NCBI RefSeq assembly: GCF_014077625.1 | Contig: NZ_JACFXU010000017.1 | Span: forward strand, 277,284-341,283 | DNA length: 64,000 nucleotides | Direction of reading: 5' to 3' | Source of the DNA: Sediminihaliea albiluteola | GTDB lineage: Bacteria; Pseudomonadota; Gammaproteobacteria; Pseudomonadales; Halieaceae | Shown here: positions 58,532 through 64,000 of the stretch, piece after piece | Position numbering within the stretch: the first letter of the stretch is position 1 | Layout: the number at the start of each line of letters is the position of its first letter | Notes under the pieces: generated by a model | What the model saw: the letters and a program-made list of their open reading frames with translations, nothing else | Database searches by the model: none | Told to the model about the DNA's origin: nothing | Made by a program: the position numbers and the translations under genes

Positions 58532-60841
58532 ATGTCGAAAAAACGCCGTCCCGCCAAAAAAGCTTCAGCCTCACAGTCGCGCATGTGGGCAAAAACCCGT
58601 CGTCCCCTACTGAAGTTTGTGATCGCCGCCATGCTGGGCTTCGCCCTAGTAATGGTCTATCTGGACGTGAAGATCACCGCGACTTTTACCGACAAAATGT
58701 GGGAGTTGCCGGCCAAGGTCTATGCTCGCCCCCTGGAGTTATTTGTCGGCGCTAATCTATCGACGGAGGACTTCGCCTACGAGCTAGATGTGCTGGGCTA
58801 CCGCAAGGTCACTACAGTGCGCGCTCCGGGGCAGTTGCGGCGTCAAGGCAATACTTTTGAGCTCTATACGCGGGGCTTTGCCTTTCCTGGTGAGCGGGAG
58901 CCGGCGCGGCGAGTACAAATTGTGCTAGGCGGCGACAAGGTCCGCAGCATGAACTCAGGGGGCAGCAGGGTCGATTTGCTGCGGCTTGACCCGGTGCAAA
59001 TCGGTGGCATCTACCCCTCCCATGGGGAGGATCGTATTCTAGTGCGTTTAGAGCAGGTCCCAGATACCTTGCGCCAAGCCTTACTCGCAGTTGAAGACCA
59101 AAACTTTTACCAGCACTGGGGCTTTTCCATCACTGGGATTGTGCGTGCCGCACTGAGTAATTTTAAGTCGGGCTCGGTGGTAGCTGGTGGCAGTACCATT
59201 ACCCAGCAATTGGTAAAAAACTACTACCTGACACCTGAGCGGACCTATATCCGCAAGCTTACCGAGCTGTTGATGGCGATCCTGCTGGATTTTCATTACA
59301 GCAAAGAGCAAATCCTCGAAAGCTACATGAATGAAGTGTATCTCGGGCAGGAAGGGCCGCGGGCAATACATGGCTTGGGCCTGGCTTCTCGACACTACTT
59401 TGGCACTTCACTAGAGCAGCTGGGCCTGCATCAGCAGGCTTTACTGGTCGGCATGATTAAGGGGCCATCGCTCTACAACCCTTTGCGCAACCCAGAGCGT
59501 GCTCGCGAGCGCCGTAACCTAGTGCTAGATGTCATGGTTGAGCAGGAGGTTATTTCCAGCGAACATGCCACGGTAGCCAAGGCCATGCCCCTTGGCCTCA
59601 ATAAGCAAACTCGGATTCGCGATACCTTTCCGGCCTATTTGGATTTAGTGCGCCGTCAATTGCGTCAAGAGTACCGCGAAGAAGATCTGACCACCCTGGG
59701 CTTGAATATTTTCACCAGCTTCGACCCTATTTTGCAGCGCAAAGTGGAGCGCAGCGCCAGTACGGTACTGGAGCAGCTAGATAAAGGCGGGGACTTAGAG
59801 TCGGCCACGGTCGTCACGCGTTTCGATACCGGCGATGTGGTGGCTTTAGTTGGCGGGCGAAAAGTGCGTTACGCGGGCTTTAACCGAGCCATAGATGCCA
59901 AGCGGCCAGCGGGCTCCCTGCTTAAGCCAGCAGTTTACTTGGCCGCTCTCGAGCAGCCTCGTCGCTATAGTTTAGCTACGCCACTGGAGGATACTGCACT
60001 AGAAATTGCCGAGCCTGATGGCGGGACTTGGTCGCCTCGCAACTTTGACCGTCAAGAGCACGGCAAGGTCTTACTGCACCGCGCCTTGGCTCAATCCTAC
60101 AACTTGGCCACCGCGCGTTTGGGCATGGACCTGGGAATCGACAATGTCGTGGATATGTTGCAGCGCCTGGGTCTAGAGGGTGATATCCCCGCAGTGCCTG
60201 CGCTGACACTGGGGGCAGGTGCTTATTCGCCCTTAGATATGGCGGTGATGTATCAGAGTATTGCCGCTGGAGGTTTTCGTATGCCACTGCGCAGTATCCG
60301 CGATATCGTGGATGCCAATGGCGAGCCATTGCGGCGTTACCCCTTGGAATATGATCGCACGGTGAGTCTGCAGGCAGTTCATCTACTGCACTACGCCTTG
60401 CGCGAAGTGGTGCGCGAAGGCACCGGCCGTGGTGTCTATCGTTATTTGAATGATGATTTTGCCGTGGCGGGAAAAACGGGCACCACCAATGATGGCCGCG
60501 ACTCGTGGTTTGCTGGCTTTTCTGGCGATTTATTGGCTGTCACTTGGATTGGCCGCGATGATAATGGTGGTACTGGGCTTACCGGCAGCTCGGGAGCTTT
60601 GAAGGTATGGGCGCACTTTATGGCCCGAGCGAGTCAGCGCCCTTTAGGCTATCGCATGCCCGACCAAGTCGCGCCGCAGTGGATTGATGACAGCAATGGC
60701 TATCTGAGCGCTGAAGGTTGCCCTGATGCTCGCCTGATGCCCTTTATTAAGGGTTCTGAGCCTAAGCGTCGGACTAATTGTTCGCCGCGTAGCAATGGTA
60801 TAAAAGACTGGTTTCAATCCCTTTTTAGTGGAGATAGTTGA
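58532..60841 (+). CDS. mrcB: Penicillin-binding protein 1B (bifunctional transglycosylase/transpeptidase)
   Basis: Polymerises and cross-links peptidoglycan. The ATG at 58532 (MSKKRRPAKKASASQS) is preferred over an upstream ATG at 58493. A short basic cytoplasmic tail and one membrane helix (about 27-50) precede the transglycosylase domain, with the catalytic Glu at about 188 in VEDQNFYQHWGFS and GGSTITQQLVKNYYL. The transpeptidase has the SxxK Ser at about 462 (PAGSLLKPAVYL), SYN in AQSYNLATARL and KTG at about 648 in AGKTGTTNDGRDS. It overlaps the lipoprotein gene by one base (TGATG). Confidence 0.96.
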   Translation: MSKKRRPAKKASASQSRMWAKTRRPLLKFVIAAMLGFALVMVYLDVKITATFTDKMWELPAKVYARPLELFVGANLSTEDFAYELDVLGYRKVTTVRAPGQLRRQGNTFELYTRGFAFPGEREPARRVQIVLGGDKVRSMNSGGSRVDLLRLDPVQIGGIYPSHGEDRILVRLEQVPDTLRQALLAVEDQNFYQHWGFSITGIVRAALSNFKSGSVVAGGSTITQQLVKNYYLTPERTYIRKLTELLMAILLDFHYSKEQILESYMNEVYLGQEGPRAIHGLGLASRHYFGTSLEQLGLHQQALLVGMIKGPSLYNPLRNPERARERRNLVLDVMVEQEVISSEHATVAKAMPLGLNKQTRIRDTFPAYLDLVRRQLRQEYREEDLTTLGLNIFTSFDPILQRKVERSASTVLEQLDKGGDLESATVVTRFDTGDVVALVGGRKVRYAGFNRAIDAKRPAGSLLKPAVYLAALEQPRRYSLATPLEDTALEIAEPDGGTWSPRNFDRQEHGKVLLHRALAQSYNLATARLGMDLGIDNVVDMLQRLGLEGDIPAVPALTLGAGAYSPLDMAVMYQSIAAGGFRMPLRSIRDIVDANGEPLRRYPLEYDRTVSLQAVHLLHYALREVVREGTGRGVYRYLNDDFAVAGKTGTTNDGRDSWFAGFSGDLLAVTWIGRDDNGGTGLTGSSGALKVWAHFMARASQRPLGYRMPDQVAPQWIDDSNGYLSAEGCPDARLMPFIKGSEPKRRTNCSPRSNGIKDWFQSLFSGDS

Positions 60842-61293
60842 TGCTCAACTTCGCATGTCTGCGTCGTATTGCAACGGCCGCGCTGATTCTTAGTTTAGCG
60901 GGCTGTTCGATCTATAGTGCACCCGGTGGTCAGCCCGCCCCGGTGGAAACACGCGAGCCCTCCGTTCCGGGTGAATCTGTGCCGCAAGCGCCGCGGCCGC
61001 CTTCGACGGTCGAGACAGTGCCGCAAGCTGCCGAGCCACGGGCTAGCGATGCCTATGGTCCGCTGCTAGCCAAAGCTGATCAAGCCCTGGCCGGTGGCGA
61101 CTATGAAAGTGCATTGGCCTTACTCGAGCGCGCTCAGCGGATCGACCCTAACAGTGGCGAAGTCTATCTGGCTCTAGCCGAAGCCTATGCTGCTAAAGGT
61201 GATTTGCGGCAAGCCCGAGCGACAGCTGAACGCGGCATGTTGTACTGCCACAGCAATAGCGAGTGCGCAAAGCTGCGCGCCTTTTTGAAGTGA
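60841..61293 (+). CDS. TPR-repeat outer-membrane lipoprotein
   Basis: A 150-residue lipoprotein. The lipobox LSLAGC puts the lipidated Cys at 22 (followed by Ser, typical for outer-membrane sorting). A Pro/Glu/Val-rich linker (about 28-68, low complexity) leads to two tetratricopeptide repeats (LALLERAQRIDPNSGEVYLA and the next). It starts on the last base of the PBP1b stop codon, so it is likely cotranscribed with mrcB. A role as activator of PBP1b, like LpoB, is tempting because of position but LpoB has a different fold, so this is speculation. Confidence 0.85.
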   Translation: MLNFACLRRIATAALILSLAGCSIYSAPGGQPAPVETREPSVPGESVPQAPRPPSTVETVPQAAEPRASDAYGPLLAKADQALAGGDYESALALLERAQRIDPNSGEVYLALAEAYAAKGDLRQARATAERGMLYCHSNSECAKLRAFLK

Positions 61294-61298
61294 TTGAT

Positions 61299-61322
61299 CA
61301 GGCCGAGTTGCAACTCGGCCTG
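61299..61322. terminator. Bidirectional terminator, 24-base perfect palindrome
   Basis: CAGGCCGAGTTG (61299-61310) is followed directly by its exact reverse complement (61311-61322), between the stops of convergent genes. TGCTTGTT follows on the plus strand. A 12-bp stem without mismatch suggests termination of both transcripts, although no strong T tract is present. Confidence 0.6.
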
Positions 61323-61326
61323 CTTG

Positions 61327-62805
61327 TTAGCTTTCTCGGCAGAGCAGCTCAAAGCCATCAGCCTTTGGTTCAAAGCTGAGGAACTGGTTGATACAGCGCG
61401 GTATATCCGCGGCGCTATGACTGACAAAAATAATCTGGGTGTCAGTGGCTGAGGCGATATGGTCTATGGCACGCAGCATCAGTTGCCGGTGGTGGGCATC
61501 TAGGCCCAGCGTGGGCTCGTCTAGAATCAGAATCGCCGGCGCTTTGACCATCGCCCGGGCCAATAGAACCATGCGCTGCAAACCGAAGGATAGGGCGTCA
61601 AAGCGCTCTCCGCGGTACTCTCCCAGACCCAGTGCATTTAGCCAGTCCAGCGCAGTATGGCGCTGGGCATCGCCCCAGTTGTCGTATAAGCCGATACTGT
61701 CGAAAAAGCCAGACAGCACAACCTCTACAACGCCCATGCGCTGCTTGAAGTTAAGGTGTAGCTGGGTATCGAGCAGGCCAAACTTTTGCTTGATGTCCCA
61801 GACACTTTCACCTGAGCCACGGCGGATGCCAAATAGCGTCACATCTTGACCGTAAGCCTTGTGGTTGTCCCCGGTAATTAAACTCAGCAGGGTGGTCTTG
61901 CCACAGCCATTCGGGCCAGAAATCAGGCAGTGTTGGCCGCGCTTAAAGCTCCAGTTGATCTCATTGAGGACTGTCAGTTCACCGTAGCGGACAGTGACAT
62001 TGCGCAAATCCAGTAGCGGCCCATCTTCTGGCAGTGTGTAAGGGCGCTCAGCGGGGGGCGGCAGCTCGGCGAGCTCTGGCAGGGGCGGGTTCATCAGGGC
62101 CTGTACACTGGGCATGGCTAATACGCTCTCGCGCCTACCCTGAGTGAAAATTTTGCCCGCTTCTAGAACCAGCAGGTGGCTGACATCTGCTGGTATATCT
62201 TCAAGGCTGCGACAGAGCAGTAGGATTGAGGTCGGCGATGCCAGAAGCTCTGCGATAATATTTTGCATTTCTGCCTGACTGTTCTTGTCCAGGCCATCGA
62301 GTGGGCTGTCGAGAATCAGTAGTGCCGGCTTGCTGAGTATGGCGCTAAGTAGCAGGGTTTTACGCATCTCACCGGTAGAGATATAACGCAGACCGCGCTC
62401 TAAAATATGGGCGATGTTGAGCCGCTCCACCCAGCTTGTGAACAGTGCGTCGGGGCTGCGGCCGGCCAGAATAAGATCCTTGACCCGAGTACCGGGGTCC
62501 TGGGCGTCGGGGCGAAACTCAGAGTCATCGAGCCGCTGGTCTCGCTCACAGAGTGCCTTGGCTTGCTCGAAGCAGACATAAGCTACTCCCGATGCTTGTA
62601 GCGCTGGGCCGCGCTGCATATCGCCCGAATAATGCTTGGCCTGACCGCTAATGATGCGTGCCAAACTCGTTTTACCCGCCCCGTTGGGGCCGACGCAGGC
62701 CCATTGTTGTCCCTGTTCTAGTGTCCAGTTGATATCTGCCAGGGCCGGCAGCGCACGGTAAACAAGATTGACTTGGCTCAGTTGTAATAAAGGTGATGTC
62801 GGCAT
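61327..62805 (-). CDS. modF: Tandem ABC ATPase, ModF-like
   Basis: A 492-residue soluble protein with two ABC ATPase domains. Each has a Walker A (GPNGAGKTSL and GPNGCGKTTL); the first Walker B is ALLILDSPLDGLD and the second AILILDEPTLGLDAH; the signature regions are YISTGEMRKTLLL and LSFGLQRMVLLARA. The LFGIRRGSGESVWDIKQKFG segment and the total length (E. coli ModF 490) place it in the ModF/PhrA family, a putative molybdate-related protein of unclear role. No modABC genes are nearby. Confidence 0.9.
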   Translation of the reverse strand: MPTSPLLQLSQVNLVYRALPALADINWTLEQGQQWACVGPNGAGKTSLARIISGQAKHYSGDMQRGPALQASGVAYVCFEQAKALCERDQRLDDSEFRPDAQDPGTRVKDLILAGRSPDALFTSWVERLNIAHILERGLRYISTGEMRKTLLLSAILSKPALLILDSPLDGLDKNSQAEMQNIIAELLASPTSILLLCRSLEDIPADVSHLLVLEAGKIFTQGRRESVLAMPSVQALMNPPLPELAELPPPAERPYTLPEDGPLLDLRNVTVRYGELTVLNEINWSFKRGQHCLISGPNGCGKTTLLSLITGDNHKAYGQDVTLFGIRRGSGESVWDIKQKFGLLDTQLHLNFKQRMGVVEVVLSGFFDSIGLYDNWGDAQRHTALDWLNALGLGEYRGERFDALSFGLQRMVLLARAMVKAPAILILDEPTLGLDAHHRQLMLRAIDHIASATDTQIIFVSHSAADIPRCINQFLSFEPKADGFELLCRES

Positions 62806-62912
62806 GGTTTCTCTGTTTAGCAGTGATGAAGACGGATGGCGGACTTGTATCCCCGCTACCGTGCTGGCTTAATTCCTGACTTGCTTAGCAAGTCACTGAT
62901 GATGGTGTTTCT

Positions 62913-63527
62913 GTGCCTGTATCTCTGTTGCATCTTATTGAACATCGCCTGAGCGATCATCGCGCGGGCCGCAAACGTTTGCGTCGTCTGCGGCAGCGCT
63001 CCGCTGTGGCCATTATTCTCAGTGTGCGCGAAGGAGAGTTGCATATTCTAATGATCAAACGCGCTGAGCGGGAGGGGGACCCTTGGTCCGGGCATATGGC
63101 CTTTCCTGGTGGACGTATGGAGCCGGATGATGCTCACGGCTATGCGGTGGCCCACCGAGAGACCGAAGAAGAGATTGGTGTTCATTTGGATGATTGCGCT
63201 CGCTGCATTGGGCGTCTATCGGATATCACCGCGGGTCCCCGTGGTGTTTTAGGCATGTTTATCAGCCCCTTTGTATTTTGTTTAGAAAAACCCGTGGAAT
63301 TTAGCCCTAACTACGAAGTTGCTGAGGTAGTTTGGGTGCCCTTAGAGTTTTTAATGGATAGCTCAAAGCGCGAGACCATGGTCTGGAAGCGCAGGGGCCT
63401 CAGTATGGAGCTACCCTGCTATATCTATAAAGGGCGCCGCATTTGGGGCTTGTCGCTGATGATGTTGGACGAATTGATGGACCTAGTGGAAGGTCGCAAT
63501 CCGCAGCGCAAGCTGTGGCGGCGCTAG
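62913..63527 (+). CDS. CoA pyrophosphatase, Nudix family
   Basis: A 204-residue Nudix hydrolase. The Nudix box is visible in MAFPGGRMEPDDAHGYAVAH followed by RETEEEIGV, in the form found in CoA/acyl-CoA pyrophosphatases (NudL-like). It starts with GTG at 62913 with no other in-frame start close by; the first 40 residues are basic. It runs divergently from modF. The substrate is by family only. Confidence 0.87.
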   Translation: MPVSLLHLIEHRLSDHRAGRKRLRRLRQRSAVAIILSVREGELHILMIKRAEREGDPWSGHMAFPGGRMEPDDAHGYAVAHRETEEEIGVHLDDCARCIGRLSDITAGPRGVLGMFISPFVFCLEKPVEFSPNYEVAEVVWVPLEFLMDSSKRETMVWKRRGLSMELPCYIYKGRRIWGLSLMMLDELMDLVEGRNPQRKLWRR

Positions 63528-63573
63528 TAGCTAGGCCTTTGGGTCTGTGTGCTATAAAAAGAGCTAAGCAAAC

Positions 63574-64000
63574 TTAGTCTTCCAATAAGATGCTGGGGTC
63601 CTGACCTCGCAGGAAAGCCTTGGTGTCTAGCATCAGCTGCTTGACCGCGGGGTCGGCTTGGCTGGCTTTGAGCAGTGCAGCTTTATCAATGTCTCCTTGG
63701 ACATAGCGCTCAATGACATCGAGTAATACCGGAGTCATCTCCGGCTCGCGCACCCAGCGCGGGGCATCCACTAGATTACCACTGACCCAGTCGCCGGCAC
63801 GGCTCAACCAGTAGCCCCCGCATACCGAGAGTTCGTAGTCGCCAACGCGACCGTAACTGATATTGGGGGTGTTGGGGTTAAAGCCGCCGGGTACCAGCTC
63901 ATCAATCCGGTGTAAGGCCATTAGCCACTGGCTGCCAATGGGAAATGTTTCAACCTCTGGGCGGCAGTAATCACCAGCCTTCAGCCAGATACGGACCTCG
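63574..64000 (-). CDS. Unrecognised protein, 3' part only
   Basis: The frame is open from the right edge to the TAA at 63574 (about 142 visible residues); the ATG at 63921 is probably internal, because the upstream residues continue in frame as VRIWLKAGDYCRPEVETFPI. Two Cys (in GDYCRPEV and SVCGGYWLSR) and a beta-rich look suggest a secreted domain, and the tail is a helix. I recognise no family. Transcription is convergent with the Nudix gene. Confidence 0.6.
   Translation of the reverse strand, partial: EVRIWLKAGDYCRPEVETFPIGSQWLMALHRIDELVPGGFNPNTPNISYGRVGDYELSVCGGYWLSRAGDWVSGNLVDAPRWVREPEMTPVLLDVIERYVQGDIDKAALLKASQADPAVKQLMLDTKAFLRGQDPSILLED

Overview
The window reads as chromosome of a Pseudomonas-like gammaproteobacterium, perhaps of the marine Cellvibrionales/Spongiibacteraceae type. 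The evidence is gene order: rpsU-yqeY-dnaG-rpoD opposite tsaD; lptD-surA-pdxA opposite amgK-murU; trpE-trpG-trpD-trpC followed by a vfr/crp gene opposite osmC; coq7; and aroQ-accB-accC-prmA-dusB-fis-purH-purD. The flanks look moderately GC-rich by eye. No rRNA, tRNA, CRISPR array, insertion sequence or phage gene was recognised.

Layout. 1-5 kb: start of an amphi-Trp-like gene, then the macromolecular-synthesis operon (rpsU, yqeY, dnaG, rpoD) on the minus strand, with a candidate sigma-32 promoter in front of rpoD. 5-12.25 kb: tsaD-folB-folK, a pteridine-reductase-like SDR overlapping cca, galE, and rsmA-apaG-apaH. 12.36-29.62 kb: an AT-rich surface-polysaccharide island lying between pdxA and rsmA, genes that are normally adjacent. 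29.86-36.5 kb: pdxA, surA and lptD, opposite amgK-murU. 36.5-42.6 kb: rpe, a trp leader with promoter, trpEGDC, vfr and osmC. 42.6-51 kb: coq7, purD, purH, fis, dusB, prmA, accC, accB and aroQ, all on the minus strand. 51-64 kb: dsbD, a PCuAC copper chaperone, a DUF2333 protein, a pentapeptide protein, DNA polymerase II, a PfkB kinase, PBP1b with a TPR lipoprotein, ModF, a Nudix hydrolase and an unfinished gene at the right edge.

The island encodes a KpsM/Wzm-KpsT/Wzt ABC exporter pair, a Wzx-like flippase, a WbaP-like initiating phosphotransferase, an O-antigen ligase/polymerase-like protein, glycosyltransferases of the GT25, GT2, GT4 and WecG/TagA types, a possible GT-C enzyme, GDP-fucose synthesis (gmd, fcl), an unfamiliar 394-residue membrane protein, and an apparently exported D-glucuronyl C5-epimerase. 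The epimerase has a signal peptide and the Glu-Tyr-Pro and Tyr-His motifs of the heparan/heparosan epimerase family. It suggests a fucose- and uronate-containing glycan modified after export, possibly with iduronate. I consider this the most interesting part of the window.

Regulatory signals supported by sequence are a short Trp-rich leader peptide (MREITCWRW) between a good promoter and trpE, a sigma-32-type promoter for rpoD, a promoter with a GC-rich discriminator for dusB-fis preceded by a long inverted repeat, and a cluster of inverted GCGCC-containing repeats in front of aroQ-accBC.
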